From: Nonomuraea thailandensis
GTDB lineage: Bacteria > Actinomycetota > Actinomycetes > Streptosporangiales > Streptosporangiaceae
Assembly: GCF_024172165.1 (NCBI RefSeq)
Contig: NZ_JAMZEB010000002.1
Coordinates: forward strand, 5,911,501 to 5,975,500
Direction: 5' to 3'
Length of the DNA stretch: 64,000 nucleotides
Below, one piece after another: positions 31,798 through 41,970 of the stretch. The notes beneath the pieces were generated by a model. The model had not been told where the DNA came from. It saw nothing but the letters and a program-made list of their open reading frames with translations, and did no database searches. Position 1 is the stretch's first letter. Each line of letters begins with the position of its first letter. Made by a program: the position numbers and the translations under genes.

Positions 31798-33828
31798 ATG
31801 CCCAACGTCGAACCCCTGCGCGAGGGCGACCCGGCAGCGGTGGGGCCCTACCGGCTGGTCGGGCGGCTCGGCGCGGGCGGCCACGGTGTCGTCTACCTCG
31901 GCCAGGCACGCAACGGAACCCCGGTCGCCGTCAAGGTGCTGCGCGAGGGGCTGGCCGTGGGCGAACGCCTGGTCAAGGACATCGCCGCCGCGCGCAACGT
32001 CGAGCCGTTCTGCCTCGCGCAGGTGCTCGACGCCTCGACCAGCGGCAGGCCGTACATCGTGTCCGAGTACGTGGACGGGCCCTCGCTGCAGCAGGCGGGC
32101 CGGCGCGGCGCGGCGGAGCTGCAGCGGCTCGCCGTGGCGACCGCGACCGCGCTCGACGCGATCCACCAGGCCGGCGTCGTCCACGGCGACCTCACCCCGG
32201 CCAACGTCCTGCTCGGGCCCGACGGGGCGCGGGTGGTCGACTTCGGCATCGCCGCGGCGCTGAGCTCGGGCATGAAGGCGACCAGCAACATCGTGGGCAC
32301 GCCCGCCTACATGGCGCCCGAGCAGCTCGCGGGGCGGCCCGTCGGGGCCGAGGCCGACGTGTTCTCGTGGGCGTCCGTGCTCGTGTTCGCGGCGACAGGC
32401 GTGCCGCCGTTCGGGGACGACTCGCTGCCCGCGGTGATCAACCGCATCCTGCGCGAGGAGCCGGTGCTCGGGGAGCTGGGACGGCCGCTGCGCGAGGTCG
32501 TGACGGCCTGCCTGGCCAAGGATCCGGCGGCCCGGCCGTCGATGCGCGACGTCCTGCTCCGCCTGACGGCCCCGTCCCGGCAGACCGCCACGCCGTACGC
32601 CGCTCCTGAGCCGTCCCGCGTCCCGGAGCCGCCCGCGCCCTCCGACCCGCGCGACGCCTGGCAGGACACCGTCGACCATCCCCCGGTCCGGCCCCCGGCC
32701 GCCGACCCGAGGGACGCCCTGCGCAGGCGCGGCCCCACCCAGCCACCCACCCAGCCGCACATGCACGGCCAGGTCCAGGCTCCCGAGCAGGCGCACGGCC
32801 CGGCGCAGCACCGTGGCCCGCGGCCCGAGCACGGCCGCTCTCATGCCGATCCCGCCGTCACGCACGAGGGTCCCGGCCCGGCGACCTCGCCGCTGCAGGC
32901 GCTGTTCGACCTCTCCTCGCAGGTCGAGCAGCCGCCCGCCGCGCCGGGCTCCCACCCGTCCCCGGCGCGGGAGCCGTTCGGCGGCGCGGCGGCGTCCCAG
33001 GCCACGGCGGCGTTCGCAGCCCCGGGCGTCTCGGACCGCAGGGGGCCGCTGGGCGCTCCGGTGGCGTTCGACGACCCTCCGGCGGCGCAGTACCCGCCCG
33101 CGGGCGGGCCGCACGGGGACGGACCGTACGGGGACGAACCGCACGGAGACGGGCCGTACGGGAATGAGCCGCACGGGAACGGGCCGTACGGGAACGAGCC
33201 GCATGGGAACGGGACGCCGGCGCCGCAGCCGAAGCGGCGCAGGGGGCGCCGGGTGAAGAAGGTGATGATCGCGGGTGTCTCCGCCGTGTCCGTGTGCGCG
33301 CTGGGCGCCGCCATCGTCTGGCTCACCCCCACCACCCCCACTCCCAAGACCAAGAACGTCGCCGTGACCAGCGGCGCTCCCACCACGTCCGCCGCCACCC
33401 CGGCTCCCAGGCGCACCCGCACGACCAGGCCGACCCCGCAGACGGACGGCACCCCCAGCACGGTCCCGAGCGACGGCCAGGCCGTCTCCGGCACCCCGAC
33501 GGCCGCCGCGGACCGGCTCAGGGTGATGTACGTCCGCCCCGGCGGCACCATGTCCGGCGAGTGCTGGGCGGGCGGCGAGGTGACGCTCCAGGCGCTGGTA
33601 CGCCGCACGGGGGCCCCGGTGACGTTCACCTACACCTGGCTCATCGACGGCGCCACCGCGGGCCGCGCGACGGCGACCATCGCCGAGAACGGCCAGCGTT
33701 ACCTGACCGCGCCGAGCACCCTCACGAGCAGCGGCGGCACCCACACCGTCACCCTGCGCATCACCGCCCCCGTCACCGCCAAGCGGACGATCTCCGTCAC
33801 CATGTGCGGCGAGGAAGCGGCCTACTGA
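31798..33828 (+). CDS. transmembrane serine/threonine protein kinase
   Basis: The 676-residue protein has a kinase domain at about 15-275: G-loop GAGGHGVVY at 25-33, VAVK (K46), catalytic loop HGDLTPAN at 128-135 (Asp130), DFG at 147-149 and GTPAYMAPEQ. The catalytic loop is HGD, not HRD, so it is a non-RD kinase. A proline-rich linker with seven PYG/PHG pentapeptide repeats spans ~430-475. A membrane helix VMIAGVSAVSVCALGAAIVWL lies near 490-510. The outer part has a Thr/Pro stalk and a final ~100-residue beta domain with two cysteines, a likely sensor. The ATG at 31798 has AGGAG upstream; the in-frame start at 31735 lies within the promoter. Confidence 0.92.
   Translation: MPNVEPLREGDPAAVGPYRLVGRLGAGGHGVVYLGQARNGTPVAVKVLREGLAVGERLVKDIAAARNVEPFCLAQVLDASTSGRPYIVSEYVDGPSLQQAGRRGAAELQRLAVATATALDAIHQAGVVHGDLTPANVLLGPDGARVVDFGIAAALSSGMKATSNIVGTPAYMAPEQLAGRPVGAEADVFSWASVLVFAATGVPPFGDDSLPAVINRILREEPVLGELGRPLREVVTACLAKDPAARPSMRDVLLRLTAPSRQTATPYAAPEPSRVPEPPAPSDPRDAWQDTVDHPPVRPPAADPRDALRRRGPTQPPTQPHMHGQVQAPEQAHGPAQHRGPRPEHGRSHADPAVTHEGPGPATSPLQALFDLSSQVEQPPAAPGSHPSPAREPFGGAAASQATAAFAAPGVSDRRGPLGAPVAFDDPPAAQYPPAGGPHGDGPYGDEPHGDGPYGNEPHGNGPYGNEPHGNGTPAPQPKRRRGRRVKKVMIAGVSAVSVCALGAAIVWLTPTTPTPKTKNVAVTSGAPTTSAATPAPRRTRTTRPTPQTDGTPSTVPSDGQAVSGTPTAAADRLRVMYVRPGGTMSGECWAGGEVTLQALVRRTGAPVTFTYTWLIDGATAGRATATIAENGQRYLTAPSTLTSSGGTHTVTLRITAPVTAKRTISVTMCGEEAAY
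33106..33210. repeat. seven 15-bp tandem repeats inside the kinase gene
   Basis: Units alternate between CCGCACGGGGAC-like and CCGTACGGGAAC-like 15-mers from 33106 to 33210. They encode GPHGD-GPYGD-EPHGD-GPYGN-EPHGN-GPYGN-EPHGN in the cytoplasmic juxtamembrane linker. Confidence 0.9.
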
Positions 33829-33852
33829 CGGGCTCGCAAGCGGCACGGACGG

Positions 33853-33892
33853 CATCGCGGGCGCCGCAGACAACATCGCGGGCGCCGCAGAC
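33853..33892. repeat. 19-bp direct repeat after the kinase gene
   Basis: CATCGCGGGCGCCGCAGAC occurs at 33853-33871 and 33874-33892 (unit 21 bp), in the convergent gap between the kinase gene and mutB. Confidence 0.8.
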
Positions 33893-33926
33893 GCCGGGGA
33901 GCGCCGTCCCGTCAGCGCCGCCGCCG

Positions 33927-33957
33927 GCCCCGGAGCGCCGTTGACGGGCTCCGGGGC
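33927..33957. terminator. hairpin terminator between kinase and mutB
   Basis: GCCCCGGAGC (33927-33936) is complementary to GCTCCGGGGC (33948-33957), with an 11-base loop. It lies 7 bases beyond the mutB stop and could serve both convergent genes. Confidence 0.7.
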
Positions 33958-33964
33958 AGCGGGC

Positions 33965-36112
33965 TCACGTGCGGTCGCGGAGCTGCTCCAGCAGGTCCAG
34001 GGCGGCGTCCGCGATCACGGTCCCCGGCGGGAAGATCGCGGCGGCGCCCGCGGCCCGCAGCTCGTCGTGATCGCCGGGCGGGATGACGCCGCCCACCACG
34101 ATCATGATGTCGGCGGCGTCCAGCTCGGCCAGGGCCTCGCGCAGCGCGGGCACCAGCGTGAGGTGCCCGGCGGCCAGCGACGAGACGCCCACGATGTGCA
34201 CGTCCGCCTCGACCGCCTGCCTGGCGACCTCCTCGGGCGTCTGGAACAGCGGGCCGACGTCCACGTCGAACCCCAGGTCGGCGAAGGCCGTGGCGATCAC
34301 CTTCTGGCCGCGGTCGTGACCGTCCTGCCCCATCTTGGCCACCAGGATGCGCGGCCGGCGGCCCTCGGCCCGCTCGAAGCCGGCGCAGGCCGCGCGGACC
34401 CGTTCGATGTTGCCGGCTGATCCGGACTCGTCCCGGTACACGCCGGTTATGGTACGCACCTGCTCGGCGTGCCGGCCGAACACCCGTTCCAGCGCGTCGG
34501 AGATCTCCCCGACCGTGGCCTTGGCGCGGGCGGCGTCCACGGCCAGCTTGAGCAGGTTGTGCTCCAGGCCGGGGGCGGGGTGGCCGGCGGCCTTGGTGAG
34601 CGCGTCGAGGGCGTGCCGCACGGCCTCGGGATCGCGCTCGGCGCGCAGGCGGGCCAGCTTGTCGAGCTGCTGGGCGCGTACGGCGCTGTTGTCGACCTTG
34701 AGCACCTCGATGTCCTCGTCGGCGTTCGCGCGGTACTTGTTCACGCCGATCACCGGCTGGCGGCCGGAGTCGATGCGGGCCTGCGTGCGCGCGGCGGCCT
34801 CCTCGATGCGCAGCTTGGGCAGCCCCGCCTCGATGGCCTTGGCCATGCCGCCGGCGGCCTCGACCTCCTGGATGTGCTCCCAGGCTCGCTCGGCCAGGTC
34901 GTGGGTGAGCCGCTCGACGTAGTACGAGCCGCCCCACGGGTCGATCACGTGCGTGGTGCCCGACTCCTGCTGGAGGAGGAGCTGGGTGTTGCGGGCGATG
35001 CGCGCGGAGAAGTCGGTGGGCAGGGCCAGCGCCTCGTCCAGGGCGTTGGTGTGCAGCGACTGGGTGTGGCCCTGGGTGGCGGCCATGGCCTCGACACACG
35101 TGCGGGCGACGTTGTTGAACACGTCCTGCGCGGTCAGCGACCAGCCGGAGGTCTGGCTGTGCGTGCGCAGGCTCAGCGACTTCGGGTTCCCGGCGCCGAA
35201 CCCGGAGACGAGCTTGGCCCACAGCAGCCGGGCGGCGCGGAGCTTGGCGACCTCCATGAAGAAGTTCATGCCGATGCACCAGAAGAACGACAGGCGCGGC
35301 GCGAACCGGTCGACGTCCATGCCGGCCGCGACCCCGGCCCGCAGGTACTCGACCCCGTCGGCGAGCGTGTAGGCCAGCTCCAGGTCGCAGGTCGCCCCGG
35401 CTTCCTGGATGTGGTAGCCGGAGATGCTGATGGAGTTGAACTTCGGCATCTTCTCGCTGGTGTAGGCGAAGATGTCCGAGATGATGCGCATCGACGGCGC
35501 GGGCGGGTAGATGTAGGTGTTGCGGACCATGAACTCCTTGAGGATGTCGTTCTGGATGGTCCCGGAGAGCTGCTCCGGCGCGACACCCTGCTCCTCGGCC
35601 GCCACGATGTACAGCGCGAGGACCGGCAGCACCGCCCCGTTCATGGTCATGGACACCGACATGCGGTCCAGCGGGATGCCGTCGAAGAGCTGCCGCATGT
35701 CGTAGATCGAGTCGATCGCCACCCCGGCCATGCCCACGTCGCCGGCCACGCGCGGGTGGTCGGAGTCGTAGCCCCGGTGCGTGGCCAGGTCGAACGCCAC
35801 CGACAGGCCCTTCTGCCCGGCGGCCAGGTTGCGCCGGTAGAAGGCGTTGGAGTCCTCGGCCGTGGAGAATCCCGCGTACTGGCGGATGGTCCAGGGCTGG
35901 TTGACGTACATGGTGGGGTACGGGCCGCGCAGGTAGGGCGCGGCGCCGGGGTACGTGCGCAGGAAGTCGAGGCCCCGCAGGTCGGCGGCGGTGTAGAGGG
36001 GCTTGACCGCGATGCCCTCGGGCGTCTCCCACGGCTCGCCCCGCGGCTCCGGAGCCGGTGCCGCCCGCTCCGGCAGGGGGTCGAGCGGGATGCCGGAGAA
36101 GTCCGGGATCAT
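33965..36112 (-). CDS. mutB: methylmalonyl-CoA mutase large subunit
   Basis: The 715-residue subunit has the TIM-barrel substrate domain: YPTMYVNQPWTIRQYAGFSTAEDSNAFYR near 65-95, SVAFDLATHRGYDSDHPRVAGDVGMAG, and NYRVTA-like HTNALDEALALPTDF. The C-terminal B12-binding domain has KMGQDGHDRGQKVIA near 593, where His599 would replace the dimethylbenzimidazole ligand. It isomerises (R)-methylmalonyl-CoA to succinyl-CoA using adenosylcobalamin. The ATG at 36112 is in an ATGA overlap with mutA; the same frame open to 37096 is shadow. No cobalamin riboswitch was seen upstream of the pair. Confidence 0.96.
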   Translation of the reverse strand: MIPDFSGIPLDPLPERAAPAPEPRGEPWETPEGIAVKPLYTAADLRGLDFLRTYPGAAPYLRGPYPTMYVNQPWTIRQYAGFSTAEDSNAFYRRNLAAGQKGLSVAFDLATHRGYDSDHPRVAGDVGMAGVAIDSIYDMRQLFDGIPLDRMSVSMTMNGAVLPVLALYIVAAEEQGVAPEQLSGTIQNDILKEFMVRNTYIYPPAPSMRIISDIFAYTSEKMPKFNSISISGYHIQEAGATCDLELAYTLADGVEYLRAGVAAGMDVDRFAPRLSFFWCIGMNFFMEVAKLRAARLLWAKLVSGFGAGNPKSLSLRTHSQTSGWSLTAQDVFNNVARTCVEAMAATQGHTQSLHTNALDEALALPTDFSARIARNTQLLLQQESGTTHVIDPWGGSYYVERLTHDLAERAWEHIQEVEAAGGMAKAIEAGLPKLRIEEAAARTQARIDSGRQPVIGVNKYRANADEDIEVLKVDNSAVRAQQLDKLARLRAERDPEAVRHALDALTKAAGHPAPGLEHNLLKLAVDAARAKATVGEISDALERVFGRHAEQVRTITGVYRDESGSAGNIERVRAACAGFERAEGRRPRILVAKMGQDGHDRGQKVIATAFADLGFDVDVGPLFQTPEEVARQAVEADVHIVGVSSLAAGHLTLVPALREALAELDAADIMIVVGGVIPPGDHDELRAAGAAAIFPPGTVIADAALDLLEQLRDRT

Positions 36113-37866
36113 CGGGTCACCTCCAGGTCGTCGAACGTCTCGCGGAGCACGGCCAGCACGTCGCAACCGGCGTGCAGGTTGTCGTCCACGCCCTCGTAGC
36201 GTCCCTTCCCCGCCAGCCAGACCTTTCTCGCGCCCGCCCTGCGCAGGGCGGCGGCCACGGCGGTGGCGTGCTGGGCGTACAGCTTGTCGCTGGAGCACAG
36301 GCAGGCGACGGTGGCGCCGCTGACGGCGAACGCGGTCGCGATCTGCTCGGGGTCCGTGCCGGGGCCGGCCGTCTCGGTGGCCAGGCCGCCGGCCTGGAAC
36401 AGGTTCGCGGCGAACGCGGCCCTGGCCGTGTGGGCGGCGAGGGGGCCGATGGTGGCCAGGAACACCGTAGGGCGCTCGGGCTGCGCGTCGGCCAGGTCGC
36501 GCAGCCGCTCGAACGGCTCCGCGTACCGCACGGCCCCTTCGTCGGCCCCGGGCGCCGCGAGGCCGGTCCGGGACGGGACCGCCTTGCGGCGGCGGACGGG
36601 CTTCTCGTTGATGTCGGGGTACTCGCTCACGCCCGTGATCGGCAGGCGGCGGTGGGCGATGTCGTCGGCGCGGCGGGCGCGCGTGGCGGCGATCCGCCCT
36701 GACACCAGCTCGGCGGAGGCCGTGATGCCTCCGGCCGCCTCGATCTCCTGGAAGAACGCCCACGCGGCCGCCGCCAGGTCGGCGGTGCGGCGCTCGACGT
36801 ACCAGGAGCCGCCCGCCGGGTCGATCACCCGGCCGAGCCCCGACTCCTCCAGCAGCAGCGACTGCGTGTTGCGGGCGATGCGGCGGGAGAAGTCGTCCGG
36901 CAGCCCGAGGCACGCGTCGAACGGCTGCACGGTGACGGCCTCCGCCCCGCCCACCCCGGCGGCGAAGCAGGCCACGGTGGTGCGCAGCATGTTCACCCAG
37001 GGGTCGCGGGAGGTCATCATGGCCGAGCCGGTGACGGCGTGCTGCCGCTGGCCTCCCGCCTCGGGGGCGCCGCAGGCCTCGGCGACCCTGGCCCACAGGC
37101 GGCGCGCGGCCCGCAGCTTGGCGATGGTGGCGAACTGGTCGGCGGTGGCGGCGTACCGGAACTCGAGCTGCCCCAGCGCCTGCTCCACCGACAGCCCGCC
37201 GCCGGTGAGGGCCCGCAGCTCGGCGACGCCCCTGGCGATCGAGCAGGCCAGTTCCTCGGCGTCGCTGCCGCCCGCGTCGTGGTACGGCGTCGCGTCCACC
37301 ATGACGGCCCGCAGCCCCGGGTACTCGGCGGCGCAGCGCAGCGCCAGCTCGACCCCGTCGCCCCCGGAGACCGCGGAGGCCCCCAGATTGCCGCTCAGCG
37401 CGGAGCTGCGGGTGGCGGCCAGGCCGAACAGGACCTCGGCGGCCTCGCGGGTCCGATCCCCCGCCTCCAGCACGATCGGCGCCAGGTCGAGGTAGACGTC
37501 CTTCAGCACCGCGCCCAGCTCGCCCACCGGGATGGCGCCGTCACCGACGACCAGCCACAACGACGTGACACCGTTCTCCAGATCGGCCATCACGGCCTCC
37601 GGGTCGGCCACCGCGTGCCGCTGCCGGACGTCCCACCCGGCGACGGCGCGGGCCCCGCGCACGTAGGGGGCGACGCCCGGCGGGCCGGGATCGCCCGGCA
37701 GGTCGTCCGCGTCGTACAGCGGCGCGATGGTCACCCCGTCGTAGGTCTGCCTCGACAGCGCCTCCTCAGGCGAGCCGGCCTCGACCCCCGACTTGCGCAG
37801 GACCTCCGCCGCCAGCGCGCGCCAGTCGTCTCGTGAGATGGACGCGAACCCCGCTGCCAGTTCCAT
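36109..37866 (-). CDS. mutA: methylmalonyl-CoA mutase small subunit
   Basis: The 585-residue subunit resembles MutB but lacks the cofactor-ligand motif. In its C-terminal Rossmann region the DxHxxG position reads GPLAAHTARA, as known for the non-catalytic small subunit. Retained landmarks are ARRLWARVAEACGAP, FDACLGLPDDFSRRIARNTQSLLLEES, RVIDPAGGSWYVE and GVSEYPDINEKPV. It forms a heterodimer with MutB. The ATG at 37866 is only 4 bases after TACTAT, so the transcript may have little or no leader. The stop overlaps the mutB start. Confidence 0.94.
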   Translation of the reverse strand: MELAAGFASISRDDWRALAAEVLRKSGVEAGSPEEALSRQTYDGVTIAPLYDADDLPGDPGPPGVAPYVRGARAVAGWDVRQRHAVADPEAVMADLENGVTSLWLVVGDGAIPVGELGAVLKDVYLDLAPIVLEAGDRTREAAEVLFGLAATRSSALSGNLGASAVSGGDGVELALRCAAEYPGLRAVMVDATPYHDAGGSDAEELACSIARGVAELRALTGGGLSVEQALGQLEFRYAATADQFATIAKLRAARRLWARVAEACGAPEAGGQRQHAVTGSAMMTSRDPWVNMLRTTVACFAAGVGGAEAVTVQPFDACLGLPDDFSRRIARNTQSLLLEESGLGRVIDPAGGSWYVERRTADLAAAAWAFFQEIEAAGGITASAELVSGRIAATRARRADDIAHRRLPITGVSEYPDINEKPVRRRKAVPSRTGLAAPGADEGAVRYAEPFERLRDLADAQPERPTVFLATIGPLAAHTARAAFAANLFQAGGLATETAGPGTDPEQIATAFAVSGATVACLCSSDKLYAQHATAVAAALRRAGARKVWLAGKGRYEGVDDNLHAGCDVLAVLRETFDDLEVTR

Positions 37867-37930
37867 GTTCGGATAGTAGGCGGAACGGCCACGCGCCAGT
37901 AACCCCGGGGGTCGCCCGCCATGATCCGGG

Positions 37931-37983
37931 CGGGATCCCCCCGTGAACGGCACGGGAGCCACCCGGGATCCCCCGTGAACGGC
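37931..37983. repeat. direct repeat upstream of mutA
   Basis: CGGGATCCCC-type 20/21-mers ending CGTGAACGGC occur at 37931-37951 and 37964-37983, followed by two CCGGGAGCCGC copies. They lie in the 154-bp gap between the PGRP amidase stop and the mutA start. Confidence 0.6.
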
Positions 37984-38020
37984 CCGGAATCCCCCGGGAG
38001 CCGCCCGGGAGCCGCACTGC

Positions 38021-38791
38021 TCAGCCGGGTGGCGCCTCCCAGGCCAGCCGCCAGGTGACCGGCCCCACGATCCCGTCGGCGGCCACGCCCTGCTCCCGCT
38101 GGAACCGCACGCACACCTCGCGCGACTCGGCCCCGTACGCCCCGTCCGCGGCCAGGTCGAAGCCGCGCTCGCGCATCCGCGCCTGCCAGGTGCGCACGTC
38201 CTGGCCCCGCATGACCGGCGGGTACTTCAGCAACCGCCCGGGGAACGGCGGCGCGCCCGGCTCCGGGGTGCCGTCGCCGCCGCCGGGCCGGGGCGCCCCG
38301 CGCCTGACCCAGGAGTGGAGGGGCTCGCCGGGGCAGTCGGTGGCGTAGCCGTCGCGGTGCCCCTTGATCTCCTTGCCGGCGCGCCCGTGGTCGCGCACGT
38401 ACTGGACGGCGTCGAGGATGCCGTGCAGGACCCCGTCGGGCGGCTGGAGCAGCCCCGAGTCGCCGACCAGCCCGAGCACGGCGTAGTGACCGGCGTTGAG
38501 CCCCGGCCCGTTGGCGGCGGGCAGGTGGTACAGGCCGCGCCCCTCGAACACCTTCCGGTGCGGGCAGGCCACGAAGGTGTAGCCGATGTCGATCCAGCCG
38601 TTGCCGTCCATGTGGTAGCCCTGGATCGACCGCACCAGGGCCACGCACCGGCTGTGGTCGGAGACGATCGCCGGATCCACCCTGCCGCCGGTGTAGTGGA
38701 CTTTGACTCCCTTGGTGGAGTCGAGCTGTGTGTAGTCGCCGCGCGGCGCACGCGCGTTCCAGTCACGCCGTAACACCAGGTCGATGGCCAC
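38021..38791 (-). CDS. PGRP/amidase_2 N-acetylmuramoyl-L-alanine amidase with peptidoglycan-binding domain
   Basis: The 256-residue protein has an amidase_2 fold at ~1-165 with the zinc ligands His32 (KVHYTGG), His145 (KGHRDGYATDCPG) and Cys153, and catalytic Tyr71 (IGYTFVACP). The C-terminal PG_binding_1 domain (VRTWQARMRERGFDLAADGAYGAESREVCVRFQREQG) covers 195-250. It would cleave the MurNAc-L-Ala bond. No signal peptide or membrane helix is visible, so how it reaches the wall is unclear. GTG at 38791 follows GGAG by 8 bases. The gene is downstream of mtnA on the same strand. Confidence 0.9.
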   Translation of the reverse strand: MAIDLVLRRDWNARAPRGDYTQLDSTKGVKVHYTGGRVDPAIVSDHSRCVALVRSIQGYHMDGNGWIDIGYTFVACPHRKVFEGRGLYHLPAANGPGLNAGHYAVLGLVGDSGLLQPPDGVLHGILDAVQYVRDHGRAGKEIKGHRDGYATDCPGEPLHSWVRRGAPRPGGGDGTPEPGAPPFPGRLLKYPPVMRGQDVRTWQARMRERGFDLAADGAYGAESREVCVRFQREQGVAADGIVGPVTWRLAWEAPPG

Positions 38792-38872
38792 GGTGATCTC
38801 CGAGTCTCGCTATGGGGACGACCGAGCGTAACGCGGGGGACGCGCACCGGTCATGGAGATCGGGGATTTCGG

Positions 38873-39811
<939 letters not shown>

Positions 39812-39830
39812 GGGCAAACGCTAACTCACC

Positions 39831-41696
39831 TCAGCGTTCGGCGAGGACGATGACCGAGTCCCGTCTGCCCAGCACGATGGGCTCGGACTTGTCGGGGTTG
39901 AGCACGATGCCGTAGTGCGGCGGGTCGTTGCGGGCCGTGGCGTTGCGATAGCCGATGGCGGTCTCGCCCCTGCGCCGCGCCGACTCCACGACGGTGGCGA
40001 ACGACACCCGCGTGCCGGTCTTGACGTAGTCGCCGGCGGGCCGGGGGTAGATCTCCGAGCCCTGAGAGTCGAAGAGGTAGGCGAACACGTCCGCGAGGTG
40101 GCGGTTCTCGGCGAGCTGGGCCAGGAGCAGGCCGATGACGGTGTCGCTGATCACGATGTCGTCGGCCTCGGTGACCTCGGCCAGGGCGCGGTTGTTCTCG
40201 TCGTGCATCTCGCTGACGATCGAGTAGTGCTCGCCGAGCGTGCTCTGCATGTCACGTAGCTGCAGCAGCGTCATGAGGGTGCGCGTGTCGGCGTGGTGCG
40301 GGTCGAAGCGGTCGTCGGAGAGCACGATGACGTGCTGGAAGAGGCCGACGCCGAGCGATTCCAGGGCGAACCTGTCGGTGGTGTCGCAGTCCTTGACGTT
40401 CACGGTGAGGTTGCGCAGGCCCGCGAGGTTCGTGCCGGCCTTGGGGTGGTCGGCGGCGACCTCCAGGACGGAGCCGGGGGCCACGTAGCCGTCGAGGTAG
40501 CGGATGATCTGCTCGGCGCGGCCGTTCCAGTTGAGCAGGAGCGTGCGCTCGGGCTCGGTGGGCGCCGTGCCGGTGGTGACGATGGCGGCCTCGTCGATGG
40601 CCGGCATGCCGGCGGCCAGGCGGACGTGGGAGTCGTCGTGGGCGATGACGATGACCTCGTCGTCGGCGTTGATGACGGTGTCCGCGGGCGGGTTCAGCAC
40701 GACGCCGGAGGGCCGGCGCAGGCCGATGGCGGAGGCGGTCTGGTAGGCGTGCAGCGCCTCGCCGTAGGTGACGCCGACGAGCTTCTTCGGGGTGCGCAGG
40801 TAGATCTCGCCGCCGTCGAAGTTCAGCAGGTCCATGCAGACGACCGACATGCCGGACTGGCGGGAGGACTGCACGATGAGCCGGGAGGCGGTGTCGTCGG
40901 AGTCGACCAGGTGCACGTCGGGGCCGCCGGCCAGGCGGGCGGCGGCGGCGTTGCGGCTGGAGGTGAGGCCGGCCACCACCGGCGGGTGGGCGCCGCGGCG
41001 CTTGGCCAGGGCGAGCAGGATCTTGATGACGTGGGCGTCGGGGTCGTCGCCCTCGGGCGAGAGCACGACGACGGAGCGGGCCGCGGCCAGGTTCATCAGC
41101 GCGAGGTCGCGCGGCTCGGTGGGGCGGCCGGTGCGGCAGACGATGCGGGTCCTGCCGAGGTCGCCGACGTGCTCGCGGACAGCCTCCTCCATCTCGAGCT
41201 TGTCACGTTCGGCGAGTACGGCGATCACCGAGCCCTTCTGGCTGGCGTGCGCCTTGACCAGCTCGGCGACGATCGTGAACACCTGGTCCGACCAGCCGAG
41301 GATCACCGTGTGCCCGGACTCCACGATCCGCGAACGCCCCCTGCGCAGCCGGTCCACCTTCTGCTTGAGGCCGTTGGAGAGCAGGCCGACGAGCATGCTG
41401 ACGATGAACAGGCCGCCGAGCGAGCAGACGAACATCACCGTCATGTACGCCAGCGAGCCCTTGTCGCTGGCCACCTTGCCGGGGGTCAGGGCGTGCATGA
41501 GAGCGATCCAGAGCACCTCGCCCGCGTGACCCACGCCCTCGGGCTCGCCGGGCGCCAGCCACATCGTGAGCACCGCGACGACCACGATCAGCCCGACCGA
41601 CACCACAGCGAGCCAGCCGATCAGCGACGCCGTGCCCCTGGACATGGTGTTGTCGAACCAGTACCGCGCCCGCTCGCGGAACGTGATCTTCGACAC
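39831..41696 (-). CDS. CASTOR/POLLUX-related ion channel with RCK/TrkA_N domains
   Basis: The 621-residue protein has two membrane helices near 22-48 and 84-108, around a short loop ALMHALTPGKVASDKGSLAY that may be the pore. A cytoplasmic region follows with RCK-like nucleotide folds: HTVILGWSDQVFTIVAELVKAH near 128 and a second, TLLLNWNGRAEQIIRYLDG near 388. The arrangement and LGWSD motif match the plant CASTOR/POLLUX ion channel family, bacterial branch. It would gate cation flow across the membrane. GTG at 41696 is preceded by GGAGG and GGGGAA. It is divergent from an AAA ATPase. Confidence 0.85.
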   Translation of the reverse strand: MSKITFRERARYWFDNTMSRGTASLIGWLAVVSVGLIVVVAVLTMWLAPGEPEGVGHAGEVLWIALMHALTPGKVASDKGSLAYMTVMFVCSLGGLFIVSMLVGLLSNGLKQKVDRLRRGRSRIVESGHTVILGWSDQVFTIVAELVKAHASQKGSVIAVLAERDKLEMEEAVREHVGDLGRTRIVCRTGRPTEPRDLALMNLAAARSVVVLSPEGDDPDAHVIKILLALAKRRGAHPPVVAGLTSSRNAAAARLAGGPDVHLVDSDDTASRLIVQSSRQSGMSVVCMDLLNFDGGEIYLRTPKKLVGVTYGEALHAYQTASAIGLRRPSGVVLNPPADTVINADDEVIVIAHDDSHVRLAAGMPAIDEAAIVTTGTAPTEPERTLLLNWNGRAEQIIRYLDGYVAPGSVLEVAADHPKAGTNLAGLRNLTVNVKDCDTTDRFALESLGVGLFQHVIVLSDDRFDPHHADTRTLMTLLQLRDMQSTLGEHYSIVSEMHDENNRALAEVTEADDIVISDTVIGLLLAQLAENRHLADVFAYLFDSQGSEIYPRPAGDYVKTGTRVSFATVVESARRRGETAIGYRNATARNDPPHYGIVLNPDKSEPIVLGRRDSVIVLAER

Positions 41697-41738
41697 TTCC
41701 CCGATACCTCCGAGTAAGGAGTGATTTGGCCCGAAGAC

Positions 41739-41839
41739 ACGGTACCGGGCGATCTTGGCTTCCGCATGACGACGGGCAACCTCCCAGACCCCCGCAAATC
41801 ACGCCACTCCCCGATAAACCCGAAACATACCGGTACCGT
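41739..41839. repeat. inverted 10-mer pair in the channel/ATPase divergent gap
   Basis: ACGGTACCGG (41739-41748) recurs as CCGGTACCGT (41830-41839), each containing GGTACC. They sit 81 bases apart in the 274-bp divergent region and could be paired operator sites controlling both genes. Confidence 0.45.
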
Positions 41840-41970
41840 CCCGGCCGGGGCGGTACGTGCGCGGTGCCCGGGCGAGGCGCTCCCCCACCCGGTACGCTGA
41901 GGACGAAACTCACCGGATCCCCAGCCAAAACCCTTCGACATCCGGCCCAGAGACGGAGATCATCAACGGT

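Noticed and set aside
33965..37096. A 1043-codon reading of mutB
   Set aside because: Codons before 36112 lie inside mutA in another frame and have arginine/proline-rich shadow composition; the ATGA overlap start at 36112 is well supported.
37867..38020. Cobalamin riboswitch upstream of mutA
   Set aside because: No B12-box-like sequence is visible; the gap contains direct repeats and is too short for a typical cobalamin riboswitch.
39812..39830. SAM riboswitch before mtnA
   Set aside because: Only 19 bases separate mtnA from the channel gene, leaving no room.
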